The position numbers and the translations under genes were made by a program. Of a stretch of DNA of 39,518 nucleotides, positions 25,564-34,475 are shown in pieces. The notes under the pieces were generated by a model, which saw only the letters and a program-made list of their open reading frames with translations, was not told the origin of the DNA and searched no databases. How positions within the stretch are numbered: the first letter of the stretch is position 1; every line of letters starts with the position of its first letter. This DNA is from Clostridiaceae bacterium. GTDB lineage: Bacteria > Bacillota > Clostridia > DSM-8532. The DNA lies in contig JAAYLX010000043.1 in assembly GCA_012521705.1 (NCBI GenBank), positions 1 to 39,518 of the forward strand, written 5' to 3'.

Positions 25564-26481
25564 GTGGCAAGGTATTTGGCAAAGAGAGCCGTAATATCAT
25601 TATTGACTCTCTGGCTCGTGTCTACAATTACTTTCTTTCTGATGTTTATGGTTCCCGGTGGACCTTTCCTTGCTGAAAAAACACCTTCGGCAGCAACATT
25701 GGAAGCACTTAACAAAAAATATGGTCTGGACCAGCCGGTCCCAGTCCAGTACAAAAACTATATGCTCAATCTGCTCAAAGGTGAAATGGGCGAATCCATA
25801 AAGCAGAGAGGAAGAACAGTACAGGATATTATTTCTTCCGGGTTTAAAGTTTCAGCGAAACTCGGAGGCATTGCAATTCTTGTAGCCGTGAGTATTGGCA
25901 TTCCATTGGGCTGTATAGCCGCTCTTAACCGTGGCAAATGGCTTGACAATTTAATTATCCTTATTGCAACCACCGGAATCGCTATTCCCAGTTTCGTGGT
26001 CAGTACGGTTCTAATGATTATTTTCAGTGTCAAACTTGATTTGTTGCCCACCTACGGGCTCAGTTCATGGAAGCATTATATATTGCCTGTTATATCATTG
26101 TCATTTTATCCTACTGCCTATATTTCAAGACTTATGCGTTCAAGTATGCTGGAAGTTCTTGGCCAGGATTATATGCGTACTGCCAGAGCCAAAGGACTTT
26201 CCCAGTCCAAATCCTTATTCAAGCATGCCCTGAGAAACGCAGTCCTGCCGGTAGTTACTTATTTGGGACCTCTCCTTGCATACACACTTACAGGCAGCTT
26301 TATTGTGGAGAGAATATTTACCATCCCCGGGCTTGGAAATGAATTTATCAGTTCGATTATTAACAGGGATTACACAATGATAATGGGAACAACTATTTTC
26401 CTTGCTTTCCTTATCATTACCATGAATCTTCTGGTTGATATAGCCTATACAATAATTGACCCGAGAATTAAGCTTAAATAG
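25564..26481 (+). CDS. oppB: Oligopeptide ABC transporter permease OppB
   Basis: A 305-aa inner-membrane permease with six expected transmembrane helices and the N-terminal OppB/DppB signature MVPGGPF after the first helix. The cytoplasmic EAA loop, which docks the ATPase, is the DYMRTARAKGLSQ segment (~205). GTG 25564 is preferred because GAGGAG lies 8 nt upstream; the GTG three codons earlier overlaps that site. First gene of oppBCDFA; spacing to oppC is 15 bp. Confidence 0.93.
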   Translation: MARYLAKRAVISLLTLWLVSTITFFLMFMVPGGPFLAEKTPSAATLEALNKKYGLDQPVPVQYKNYMLNLLKGEMGESIKQRGRTVQDIISSGFKVSAKLGGIAILVAVSIGIPLGCIAALNRGKWLDNLIILIATTGIAIPSFVVSTVLMIIFSVKLDLLPTYGLSSWKHYILPVISLSFYPTAYISRLMRSSMLEVLGQDYMRTARAKGLSQSKSLFKHALRNAVLPVVTYLGPLLAYTLTGSFIVERIFTIPGLGNEFISSIINRDYTMIMGTTIFLAFLIITMNLLVDIAYTIIDPRIKLK

Positions 26482-26496
26482 GAAGGATAGAGTGAC

Positions 26497-27546
26497 ATGG
26501 AAAAGAAGAAGAATATTTTAAGTATGCAACTCGATGTGTCTGACTTCCTTCCTGCCAACGAGGAAGAGAAGCAAAGTCTGGTAGTAATGCGCGAGAGTGT
26601 CAACTTTTGGCGCGACGGATTAAGAAGATTCAGAAAAAACAAAATAGCAATGACAAGTTTATTCGTCATAATTTTGATAATGATTTTTGCGTTCATTATG
26701 CCTAATTTTTACCCATATTCATATGAACAGCAGGTTAGGGGAAGTGAAAATCTTGCCCCCATGGAATACTCAGATGAAGAACTTGCACGAATTGCAGCCG
26801 GGGAAAACGTATTCCCCCATATTCTCGGAACAGACTCCCTTGGTCGTGACACCATGGTTCGCCTTATGATGGGCAGCAGAATCTCACTATTAGTAGGTAT
26901 AATAGCAAGTGCACTGGTTCTTTTGATAGGCTCGCTCTACGGGACCATCGCCGGATATTTCGGCGGCAAAGTGGACCTCGTAATGATGCGAATAGTGGAT
27001 ATAATTTACACAGTTCCTGATATATTGATTATTATTCTGCTGATGGTTACATTAAAATATCCACTCCAGAATCTTGCAAACAATGTAGAAGGTTTTGGAT
27101 GGATTAATACCATCGGCGTAGGTCTTATCTGTATATTCATTGTTTTCTCATTACTCTATTGGGTAAGCATGGCCCGTATTGTCAGAAGCCAGATACTTAC
27201 CATTAAAGAGCAGGAATTTGTTACTGCGGCAAAGGCATTGGGAGCAAGTCACGCAAGAATAATTAAGAAACACTTGCTCACCAATGTAATGGGTACTCTT
27301 ATAGTAACCTCTACACTGCAGATTCCTTCCGCCATATTTACTGAAAGCTTCTTAAGTTTTATGGGAATTGGTGTTGCCGCTCCAATGCCGAGTCTTGGGT
27401 CCATGGCAACCATGGCAATTGACGGCGTTTATTCATACCCCTACAGGCTATTGGCTCCGGCTATTATGATAAGCCTTATAATCCTTTCCTTCAATCTGTT
27501 GGGTGACGGATTGCGTGACGCCTTTGACCCCAAGCTAAAGAATTGA
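26497..27546 (+). CDS. oppC: Oligopeptide ABC transporter permease OppC
   Basis: A 349-aa second permease with a longer cytoplasmic N-terminus (~1-45) typical of OppC, first helix at ~48-66 and the family motif HILGTDSLGRDTMVRLMMGSR (~108). The EAA loop is EFVTAAKALGASHARI (~242). ATG 26497 follows GGAAGGATAGAG. It pairs with OppB to form the peptide channel. The stop is followed within 10 nt by the oppD start. Confidence 0.94.
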   Translation: MEKKKNILSMQLDVSDFLPANEEEKQSLVVMRESVNFWRDGLRRFRKNKIAMTSLFVIILIMIFAFIMPNFYPYSYEQQVRGSENLAPMEYSDEELARIAAGENVFPHILGTDSLGRDTMVRLMMGSRISLLVGIIASALVLLIGSLYGTIAGYFGGKVDLVMMRIVDIIYTVPDILIIILLMVTLKYPLQNLANNVEGFGWINTIGVGLICIFIVFSLLYWVSMARIVRSQILTIKEQEFVTAAKALGASHARIIKKHLLTNVMGTLIVTSTLQIPSAIFTESFLSFMGIGVAAPMPSLGSMATMAIDGVYSYPYRLLAPAIMISLIILSFNLLGDGLRDAFDPKLKN

Positions 27547-27553
27547 GGTGTTG

Positions 27554-28558
27554 ATGTTGAAAAAATTATTATTGGATATAAAAAACGAGCGTCTCTCTTT
27601 CTTCACCCCTGCAGGTGAGGTAAAAGCGCTTAACGATGTGTCTATACAATTATATGAAGGCGATGTATTGGGTATTGTCGGTGAAAGTGGAAGCGGAAAG
27701 AGCGTTACGGCTTACTCGGTAATGCGGCTGTTGCCTGAAAATGCCAAAGTCATTGACGGAAACATTGCCTTTAATGATCACCATATAAATAGTATGAGTG
27801 AAGAAGAAATGAGAAAAATCCGGGGAAATGAGGTCAGCATAATATTCCAGGATCCCATGACCAGCCTCAACCCGGTTTTCACCATAGGAAACCAGATCCG
27901 TGAAGTTATTATGCTTCATACCAATAAGACCAGGAAAGAAGCTCAGGAACGAGCTGAAGAGCTTCTTACCCTTGTTGGTATAAATGAGCCTAAGAAAAGG
28001 CTAAAACAGTATCCTCATGAGTTGTCCGGCGGTATGCGCCAGAGGGTTATGATAGCCATGGCGCTTGCTTGCGAGCCCAAGCTTCTTATTGCCGATGAAC
28101 CAACAACGGCGCTGGACGTTACCATACAGGCTCAGATTCTTGAACTCATGATGGAACTTAAAGAGAAAATCGGCATGTCCATAATCATGATTACCCATGA
28201 CCTTGGAATTGTCGCAAGAATGTGTGAAAAGATTGCAGTTATGTACGCAGGTAAAATAGTCGAATACGGTACTGTGGATGAAATTTTCTATAATCCGCAG
28301 CATGAATATACAAAGGGACTTTTGCGGAGTATCCCTAAACTCAATGAGAAGGAACACACCAAGTTGGTTCCTATTGAAGGCACACCGGTGGATCTTTTGA
28401 ACCCACCCAAAGGATGTCCCTTTGCTCCACGGTGCGATAGTTGCATGAGGATTTGTCTCAGAGAGATGCCTCCTTATACAACCGTAAAAGATGATCATAT
28501 AAGTGCCTGCTGGTTATTGCAGAAAAAGGAATTTGAGCAAGGCGGTGACAAAAAGTGA
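27554..28558 (+). CDS. oppD: Oligopeptide ABC transporter ATPase OppD
   Basis: A 334-aa ATP-binding subunit. Walker A is GESGSGKS (~42), the Q loop is [10 protein letters not shown], the ABC signature is LSGGMRQR (~157), and Walker B is [12 protein letters not shown], followed by ITHDLG. The C-terminal oligopeptide/dipeptide domain holds CPFAPRC...C...C cysteines (~291-311), the site of an Fe-S cluster in some homologues. ATG 27554 is used, with AGG 5 nt upstream; GTG 27548 is within that site. The stop overlaps oppF by 4 nt. Confidence 0.95.
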   Translation: MLKKLLLDIKNERLSFFTPAGEVKALNDVSIQLYEGDVLGIVGESGSGKSVTAYSVMRLLPENAKVIDGNIAFNDHHINSMSEEEMRKIRGNEVSIIFQDPMTSLNPVFTIGNQIREVIMLHTNKTRKEAQERAEELLTLVGINEPKKRLKQYPHELSGGMRQRVMIAMALACEPKLLIADEPTTALDVTIQAQILELMMELKEKIGMSIIMITHDLGIVARMCEKIAVMYAGKIVEYGTVDEIFYNPQHEYTKGLLRSIPKLNEKEHTKLVPIEGTPVDLLNPPKGCPFAPRCDSCMRICLREMPPYTTVKDDHISACWLLQKKEFEQGGDKK

Positions 28559-29526
28559 GCAACAAATTAGTAGAAGTTAAAAATTTAAAACAGTATTTCC
28601 ATACCGGCGGCACATTTTTAAAGCCTATATATGTCAAGGCCGTTGACGATGTAAGCTTTTATATTGAACGCGGTGAAACGCTTGGACTTGTTGGCGAAAG
28701 CGGCTGCGGAAAAACCACAGTCGGCCGAACCATCCTCCGTCTGTATGAACCCACAGCCGGAAAGATTTTATATGACGGAAAAGATATTACCAATGTAGAT
28801 ATGCTTCCCTACAGACGCAAAATGCAGATAGTGTTTCAGGACCCTTATGCAAGTCTTGATCCCCGTATGACCGTCGGGGATATAATAGGTGAAGCTATTG
28901 ATATTCATAAACTTGCCCAGTCTAAGAAGGACCGTCAGGACATAATTATAAGTATGTTGCAGCGCGTAGGACTCAACAGTGAGCACGCTAACCGGTATCC
29001 CCACGAGTTCTCTGGGGGCCAGCGCCAGCGTATAGGCATTGCAAGGGCACTTGCGGTAAGCCCTGAGTTTATTGTCTGTGACGAGCCAATCTCTGCCCTG
29101 GACGTGTCCATCCAGGCTCAGATTGTTAACATGTTCGAGGAACTGCAGCAGGATCTTGGCCTGACTTACCTTTTTATCGCCCATGATCTAAGTGTTGTTA
29201 AACATATAAGCCGTCGTATCGGTGTTATGTATCTGGGTAAACTGGTTGAGCTTGCGGATAGTAACGAGCTTATATTCCACAGCGCTCATCCATATACCAA
29301 GTCCCTAATTTCAGCAATACCTATTGCTGATCCCAAGCAAGCCAGGGCAAGCAAGCGAATAATACTTGAAGGAGATGTTCCCAGCCCTGTCAATCCTCCA
29401 AGTGGCTGCCGTTTCAGAACCCGTTGCCCGTATGCAACAGAGCTCTGCGCGCAAAAAGAGCCTGAATTTAAGGAAATTTCCAACGGTCATTTTGCTGCAT
29501 GCCACCATTTGGACAAAGTGAACTGA
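28555..29526 (+). CDS. oppF: Oligopeptide ABC transporter ATPase OppF
   Basis: A 323-aa partner ATPase. Walker A is GESGCGKTT (~49), the Q loop is [18 protein letters not shown], the signature is [15 protein letters not shown] (~149), Walker B is [12 protein letters not shown] and the switch is IAHDLS. The C-terminal segment has [14 protein letters not shown]. It starts with GTG inside the oppD stop (GTGA overlap), so translation is coupled. Followed by a structured 129-bp gap before oppA. Confidence 0.95.
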   Translation: MSNKLVEVKNLKQYFHTGGTFLKPIYVKAVDDVSFYIERGETLGLVGESGCGKTTVGRTILRLYEPTAGKILYDGKDITNVDMLPYRRKMQIVFQDPYASLDPRMTVGDIIGEAIDIHKLAQSKKDRQDIIISMLQRVGLNSEHANRYPHEFSGGQRQRIGIARALAVSPEFIVCDEPISALDVSIQAQIVNMFEELQQDLGLTYLFIAHDLSVVKHISRRIGVMYLGKLVELADSNELIFHSAHPYTKSLISAIPIADPKQARASKRIILEGDVPSPVNPPSGCRFRTRCPYATELCAQKEPEFKEISNGHFAACHHLDKVN

Positions 29527-29534
29527 TTGATTTT

Positions 29535-29603
29535 GGGAAATATCCATAAGTAAATACATTTTCAGGTGGTGTATCCTTAGAGATATTTCCCTCCTGAAAA
29601 TGT
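29535..29603 (+). promoter_or_regulatory. Interleaved inverted repeats between oppF and oppA
   Basis: Two perfect inverted repeats interlock: arm A 29535-29544 pairs with 29582-29591 (10 bp), and arm B 29556-29566 pairs with 29593-29603 (11 bp). The order A-B-A'-B' means the two stems are alternative, or would need a pseudoknot. Neither is followed by a T-run. A TATAAT starts at 29604, so a protein-binding role at an internal oppA promoter is another reading. Confidence 0.65.
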
Positions 29604-29629
29604 TATAATAAATTTCGTACAGAGTACGA
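29604..29629 (+). promoter_or_regulatory. TATAAT box and short hairpin in the oppA leader
   Basis: TATAAT at 29604-29609 (no good -35) is followed by a perfect hairpin TCGTAC-AGA-GTACGA (29615-29629), 13 nt before the GGAGGG ribosome site of oppA. It may protect the oppA message or mark an internal promoter start. Confidence 0.4.
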
Positions 29630-29655
29630 GAAGTTTATCAAACGGAGGGATAAGA

Positions 29656-31272
29656 ATGAAGAAAAGAATTGCTTTATTATTGGCAATGGTAATGATCGCG
29701 ATGATCATTTTACCCGCTTGCGGCAACAAAGCCGGAAACGATGGTAACAAAGGTGGTAACAAAGCTGAAGGAATTACTTTGCCAGTCAATGTAGGCCCCA
29801 ACCCGGACACAATTGATCCGGCTCTCAACTCTGCTGTTGACGGCGCAACAATGATTATTCACGCCTTTGAGGGACTTTATACTCTTGATAAAAACGGAGT
29901 ACCCATCCCTGGCCAGGCTGAATCAGTTGACATTTCCGAGGACAAGAGAGTTTATACTTTCCACCTTCGTGACGGCTTAAAATGGAGTGACGGAAAAGAA
30001 GTTACAGCCGAAGATTTCGTATATGCATGGAACAGAGCAATATCTCCTGAAACCGCTGCTGACTACGAATACATGTTTGACGTAATTGAAGGTTATGACG
30101 AAGGAAAACTCAATGTTGTTGCTAAAGATGCCAAGACTCTTGTAGTAACACTTAAAAATGCAGTTCCTTACTTCCTTGAACTGACTGCATTCCCTACCTT
30201 CTCACCTGTTCGTAAGGACATTATCGAAGCCAATGGCGATGCATGGGCAACAAAGCCTGAAACATACATTGGTAACGGACCTTACAAAATAACAGAGTGG
30301 GTACCAAACTCACACATCATTATGTCCAAGAACGAAAACTACTGGAACTATAAAGCACTTGGACCTGATCACATCAAGTTCGTCCTGATGGATGACGATG
30401 TTGCTATCCTCAATGCATTCCAGAAAGGTGAAATCCTTTTTGCTGACACAATGCCCAATGATGAAATCGATGCATGGAGAGACAAACCTGAATTCAACCT
30501 TGAAGGTCAGTTGGGTACCTATTATGTATCATTCAACACCCAGAGAGCTCCCTTTGACAACCCCAAGGTTCGTAAGGCTTTAACACTTGCAGTTGACCGT
30601 GAATTTATTGTAAGAGAAATTGGTAAATCCGGACAGGAGCCTGCAGGGGCATTTGTTCCCACAGGTCTTTCCGATGCTGATCCTACCAAGGAATTCCGTG
30701 AAGTAGGCGGCGACTACTATGATCCATATGATTACGAGGGTAACCTTGAAGAGGCCAAGAAGCTTCTTGCTGAAGCAGGATATCCTGACGGAAAAGGCTT
30801 CCCAACAGTTGAATACCTTTACAATGAAGGTACAGGACATCAGGCTATCGCTGAAGCTCTCCAGGATATGTGGGCTAAGTTAGGTATCAACGTAACCATA
30901 GCTTCACAGGAATGGGGAACATTCCTTAACACAAGAAAGAACGGCGACTACTACATTGCACGTAACGGCTGGCTCTGCGACTACAACGATCCTATAAGCA
31001 TGCTTGATATGTGGATCACAGGTGGCGGTAACAACGACGCTCAGTGGTCAAATGCACAGTACGATGCCCTTATCGCTGAGGCTAAGAAGACTGACGATCC
31101 GGTTAAGCGTTTTGAACTGATGCATAAAGCAGAAGACTTACTCTTCGAAGAATCAGTTCTCTGTCCTATTTACTACTATGTTGATCTCTTCCTCCTCAAC
31201 CAGAAGGTTCAGGGCTTCTACTCCTCACCTCTGGGATACAAGTACTTCATGTACACATCTATTGCTGATTAA
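29656..31272 (+). CDS. oppA: Oligopeptide-binding lipoprotein OppA
   Basis: A 538-aa family 5 extracytoplasmic solute-binding protein. The signal peptide ends in lipobox LPAC with lipidated C22. A Gly/Asn/Lys linker follows, then the mature domain. Family motifs are LRDGLKWSDGKEVTAEDFVYAWNR (~108-131), NGPYKITEWVPN (~209) and GWLCDYNDPISMLDMW (~437). It captures peptides at the membrane outer face and hands them to OppBC. ATG 29656 follows GGAGGG. A separate leader suggests it is made in excess over the membrane subunits, as is usual for binding proteins. The ligand cannot be read from sequence. Confidence 0.95.
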   Translation: MKKRIALLLAMVMIAMIILPACGNKAGNDGNKGGNKAEGITLPVNVGPNPDTIDPALNSAVDGATMIIHAFEGLYTLDKNGVPIPGQAESVDISEDKRVYTFHLRDGLKWSDGKEVTAEDFVYAWNRAISPETAADYEYMFDVIEGYDEGKLNVVAKDAKTLVVTLKNAVPYFLELTAFPTFSPVRKDIIEANGDAWATKPETYIGNGPYKITEWVPNSHIIMSKNENYWNYKALGPDHIKFVLMDDDVAILNAFQKGEILFADTMPNDEIDAWRDKPEFNLEGQLGTYYVSFNTQRAPFDNPKVRKALTLAVDREFIVREIGKSGQEPAGAFVPTGLSDADPTKEFREVGGDYYDPYDYEGNLEEAKKLLAEAGYPDGKGFPTVEYLYNEGTGHQAIAEALQDMWAKLGINVTIASQEWGTFLNTRKNGDYYIARNGWLCDYNDPISMLDMWITGGGNNDAQWSNAQYDALIAEAKKTDDPVKRFELMHKAEDLLFEESVLCPIYYYVDLFLLNQKVQGFYSSPLGYKYFMYTSIAD

Positions 31273-31321
31273 TAGTTCTGTATTAAACAGACTAAAAGCA
31301 TATAGATAACAAACTGAAAAT

Positions 31322-31361
31322 AAAACTGGCAGATGACTTTTGTGGTCTGCCAGTTTTTATT
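31322..31361 (+). terminator. Terminator of the opp operon
   Basis: A perfect 11-bp stem (AAACTGGCAGA / TCTGCCAGTTT, 12-nt loop) followed by TTTTTATTATT on the plus strand, 50 nt past oppA. Confidence 0.9.
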
Positions 31362-31640
31362 ATTATTTTTTTATTGTATTCGCTGGTTCCGGTTTGTTTA
31401 CCTTTCAGGACTCCACAGGCATTTTCGATGATTTCGATGGTAGTTATTATGGCCTTATAATCGTTTCATTCTTTTTGCGTCCATTTTACCTTATTGAGCA
31501 TACAATTTTAAACTTATTCTCTTAAGACAGGTTGAAAATTATTATTAGTCAGATTTCTATTTTCCCAGTGTTTATTTGTCTCTACGCTCTTAAATGATAA
31601 GTTATCTTCAACAACACTTTTGATACCCTTCGGTTTATAA
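31362..31640. other. Convergent opp/rnf gap with no supported gene
   Basis: About 280 bp between the two facing terminators. Short open frames exist on both strands, but none has a ribosome site plus credible sequence. On the minus strand a stop-flanked stretch (about 31460-31380) reads like part of a small helical protein (TTIEIIENACGVLKGK), possibly a decayed gene fragment; too short to identify. Confidence 0.4.
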
Positions 31641-31679
31641 TAATAAAAAGGAGTACCGAGTTTTTCCTCCCAGTACTCC
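31641..31679 (-). terminator. Terminator of the rnf operon
   Basis: Minus-strand arms GGAGTAC and GTACTCC (31679-31673, 31656-31650) with a partly paired interior, followed by TTTTTATTATT. It is about 80 nt past the rnfB stop. Confidence 0.7.
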
Positions 31680-31758
31680 AACATTAATTTCATCCAGATA
31701 TCTCGTACATATTTCAATTACAAAATCAAAATTGCCTGACTTATTTATGCCCTTCTTC

Positions 31759-32568
31759 TCAGACACCTACGGTCTGTCTTACCCTTGCGTCTGAAATGGT
31801 CTTCTGCGGGCACACAGCAGCACATTCGCCGCAGTTTACACACTTCTCAGGATCTATTACCGCAAGATTGTCGTTAACGGTAATCGCCCCGTAATTACAA
31901 GCCTTCTCACATCTGCGGCAGGCAATACATGCAACCTTACATACTTTTCTTGCCTGAGCTCCTTTATCCTTGTTGGAACAGAACACAGTAAATCCGGAAG
32001 TAGTAGGAACAAGGTGTATGATCTTTTTGGGGCACTCGGCAACACATTTTGCACATCCTGTGCAACGTTCCGAAATAACTTTGGCTACACCATTTTCTAT
32101 GACAATGGCGTCAAAAGGACATACCTTTTTACAACTGCCAAGCCCCAGACAACCGTAGCTGCAGGCACTCGATCCACTTGCCAGTGCATTCGCCGCATGG
32201 CAGTCCTCAATACCAAAATACTCATATTTATTCTCAGCATTTTCACAGGTGCCGTTGCACATTACTCTGGCTTCTTTGGCTATAACATCCCCGGCGTCAA
32301 CACCCATAAATTCCGCTATGGCTTTTGCTGTAGCTGCGCCACCCACAGGGCATCTGTCAGGTGAAACACCTTCCATTACTATGGCTTCAGCCAATCCGTC
32401 ACAACCGGAATATCCGCAGCCACCGCAGTTTGCGCCGGGAAGCATTTCCCTGACCTTTCCTATCCTTTCATCTACCTTCACTTCAAAAACTTTGGAGGCA
32501 ATAGAAAGACCTACTCCAAAAACCAGGCCAAGGCCTGATACAATAGCTATTGGTACAACAATAGACAT
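31759..32568 (-). CDS. rnfB: Rnf complex subunit RnfB (ferredoxin-type iron-sulfur protein)
   Basis: A 269-aa electron-entry subunit. An N-terminal membrane helix (~3-25) is followed by the RnfB 4Fe-4S motif (C48, C51, C56, C73). Further cysteine sets for ferredoxin-like clusters are at C135/139/145/149, C168/171/174/178, C209/213/216/219/223 and C242/245/248/252, in keeping with the multi-cluster clostridial form. It accepts electrons from reduced ferredoxin at the cytoplasmic face. ATG 32568 follows a GGGGGGAG site. Last gene of rnfCDGEAB. Confidence 0.96.
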   Translation of the reverse strand: MSIVVPIAIVSGLGLVFGVGLSIASKVFEVKVDERIGKVREMLPGANCGGCGYSGCDGLAEAIVMEGVSPDRCPVGGAATAKAIAEFMGVDAGDVIAKEARVMCNGTCENAENKYEYFGIEDCHAANALASGSSACSYGCLGLGSCKKVCPFDAIVIENGVAKVISERCTGCAKCVAECPKKIIHLVPTTSGFTVFCSNKDKGAQARKVCKVACIACRRCEKACNYGAITVNDNLAVIDPEKCVNCGECAAVCPQKTISDARVRQTVGV

Positions 32569-32585
32569 CCTCTTTCTCCCCCCTT

Positions 32586-33167
32586 CTATGGAATAATAAG
32601 ACTTGCAAAGCCCATAAATGTTACTGAAACAAGGGATGCCGCGATCAGAGTAATTGGCATTCCTTTAAATGCTTCCGGAATATCACATGTTTCAAGTCTC
32701 TCTCTCACACCTGAGAACAGGACCAGAGCCAATGTGAATCCAAGTCCGGCCGCAAAGCCGAAGAATACTGCTTGTACAAAGCTGTACTGACGTTCAACAA
32801 ACAGAAGTGCAGAGCCCAATACCGCACAGTTGGTGGTTATAAGAGGAAGATAAACACCCAGCGCCTTATACAGCGAAGGAATCATCTTTTTCAGAATTGT
32901 TTCAACCAACTGAACCAGCGCAGCGATTGTGAGAATAAACGCTATGGTCTGGAGATATTCCAATTCATTGGGAACCAATAAATAATGGTTTACAAGCCAT
33001 GTAACCGCCTGTGAAAGAACGAGAACGAAAATTACCGCACCGCTCATGCCCACTGCAGTTGAGGTTTTCTTTGAAACTCCGAGGAACGGGCATATACCCA
33101 AAAACTTTGAAAGAACGAAATTCTCAACAAACATAGCTCCAATAAGTATGGCAAAAAGTTCTTTCAT
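32586..33167 (-). CDS. rnfA: Rnf complex subunit RnfA
   Basis: A 193-aa integral membrane protein with about six helices. C26 (FLGICPFLG) and C114 (TTNCAVLG) are the two cysteines that, with those of RnfE, bind an intramembrane iron-sulfur centre in Rnf and Nqr complexes. ATG 33167 overlaps the rnfE stop (TAATG) and follows GGAGGTGAGG. Confidence 0.96.
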   Translation of the reverse strand: MKELFAILIGAMFVENFVLSKFLGICPFLGVSKKTSTAVGMSGAVIFVLVLSQAVTWLVNHYLLVPNELEYLQTIAFILTIAALVQLVETILKKMIPSLYKALGVYLPLITTNCAVLGSALLFVERQYSFVQAVFFGFAAGLGFTLALVLFSGVRERLETCDIPEAFKGMPITLIAASLVSVTFMGFASLIIP

Positions 33168-33859
33168 TATGCCTCACCTCCATGCATAGCTTTGCTGCAG
33201 CCCGGGCATCCCGCTGCACAACCGGCTTCGCTGTCAGCTTCATTTCCGGTCTCTTTCCTCTTGCGCTCGGTAATCTTGTTAAATGCTGCAACCAGTAGCC
33301 CCATAACCATGAATCCTCCCGGAGGAAGAATGAACAGGACTGCCGGATCAAACAAGTTAACTGTAACAGGGATACCCATCCAGGTCCCTGCACCGAGGAT
33401 TTCACGTACAGAACCTATAAGAGTAATTGCAAGAGTAAATCCTATTCCCATTCCTATTCCATCCAATATGGAGGATATAGGGCCATTTTTTTGCGCAAAC
33501 ATTTCTGCACGGGCGAAAATAATACAGTTAACGACTATCAGCGGTATGTAGATACCCAATTGTTTATTTATCTCCGGCAAAAAGGCCGCAAGAAGCATAT
33601 GGACTATTGTAGTAAAACCTGCAATTACAGTTATGAAAACCGGAATACGAACCTTATCCGGAACAATTTTCCTTATAAGAGAAATAACCAAATTAGATCC
33701 AACCAGAACGAATGTCGCTGCTGCGCCCATTCCCAAACCATTTTTGGCCATTGTTGTAACAGCCAGTGAAGGACACATACCCAAAAGAAGTCTGAACGTT
33801 GGATTTTCTTTAATTATTCCGTTGAATAAAATTGACAGAAACCCTTTTTTCTCTTCCAT
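33167..33859 (-). CDS. rnfE: Rnf complex subunit RnfE
   Basis: A 230-aa membrane subunit homologous to RnfA, with paired cysteines C29 (LLGMCPSLA) and C112 (VVNCIIFA). The C-terminal tail is long and polar and ends in a Cys-rich CAAGCPGC motif, an extra beyond the core family that may bind metal. ATG 33859 has its AGGAGGT site inside the last codons of rnfG, so synthesis is coupled. Confidence 0.95.
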   Translation of the reverse strand: MEEKKGFLSILFNGIIKENPTFRLLLGMCPSLAVTTMAKNGLGMGAAATFVLVGSNLVISLIRKIVPDKVRIPVFITVIAGFTTIVHMLLAAFLPEINKQLGIYIPLIVVNCIIFARAEMFAQKNGPISSILDGIGMGIGFTLAITLIGSVREILGAGTWMGIPVTVNLFDPAVLFILPPGGFMVMGLLVAAFNKITERKRKETGNEADSEAGCAAGCPGCSKAMHGGEA

Positions 33860-33860
33860 C

Positions 33861-34475
33861 TCAGTTACCTCCTGCCAATGTGTTCAGAGTAGCCGCAGCA
33901 TCTTCATCAATAATATAATCTATCAGATTGACTGCTTCGGTCACTCCCTTAGTTACGGCTCTCGATGATATTGTAGCCCCGCTTACAGCCTCTATTTCAG
34001 AATCTGATTTGGAGGCGCCTTTAACAACAACAAATCCACCTTCAGGGATTGGGCCAAGATACTGTTCAACGAACTCTGGGTTGGCCGCTTTTGCGCCCAA
34101 TCCGGGAGTCTCGTTATGGCTGGTAAGCTTTACACCCTTAACAGTTTTGTCATTCCCGATACCAACCATCATGTTAACTTCTCCGCCGTAGCCCTTTGTT
34201 GTGACTTCAACTACAAAACCGCAATCAGGAGCCACGTAGATATTCTTAATTGTGCCTGTTACAGGAAATCCTTCTTTTTCAAGGGCTTCGAAGGATACAG
34301 GATCAGAAAAACTTTTTGCTTCCGGGAGCACTTCCGCCATTGCTTCCTGTTTTGCAAGTTTATCGTTTTCAGCGATAATTGGCTTGGTAACTGCAGCAAC
34401 GTATGCAAGAGCTCCTGTTATAACCGCACATACAAGAAACAGTATTATAGAGGGCTTAATTATTTCTTTATACAT
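33861..34475 (-). CDS. rnfG: Rnf complex subunit RnfG (covalent FMN protein)
   Basis: A 204-aa protein: one N-terminal membrane helix (~9-30) and an extracytoplasmic FMN-binding domain. The flavinylation motif is SGATISS (165-171), with T168 the expected attachment residue. The family motif SHNETPGLG (~118) is present. ATG 34475 lies within the end of rnfD, 8 bp overlapping, behind GGAGGTGG; the GTG three codons earlier overlaps that site. Flavinylation would need an ApbE-type transferase, not in this window. Confidence 0.95.
   Translation of the reverse strand: MYKEIIKPSIILFLVCAVITGALAYVAAVTKPIIAENDKLAKQEAMAEVLPEAKSFSDPVSFEALEKEGFPVTGTIKNIYVAPDCGFVVEVTTKGYGGEVNMMVGIGNDKTVKGVKLTSHNETPGLGAKAANPEFVEQYLGPIPEGGFVVVKGASKSDSEIEAVSGATISSRAVTKGVTEAVNLIDYIIDEDAAATLNTLAGGN

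Noticed and set aside
25401-25676. Plus-strand 91-codon frame overlapping the start of oppB
   Set aside because: It overlaps oppB in another frame, lacks a good ribosome site, and OppB is unambiguous.
31340-31525. Plus-strand 61-codon frame after oppA
   Set aside because: It begins inside the opp terminator hairpin and is translated from T-rich trailer DNA; composition is not protein-like.
31514-31717. Minus-strand 67-codon frame downstream of rnfB
   Set aside because: Its coding sequence runs across the rnf terminator stem and T-run, it has no convincing ribosome site and no recognisable protein sequence.
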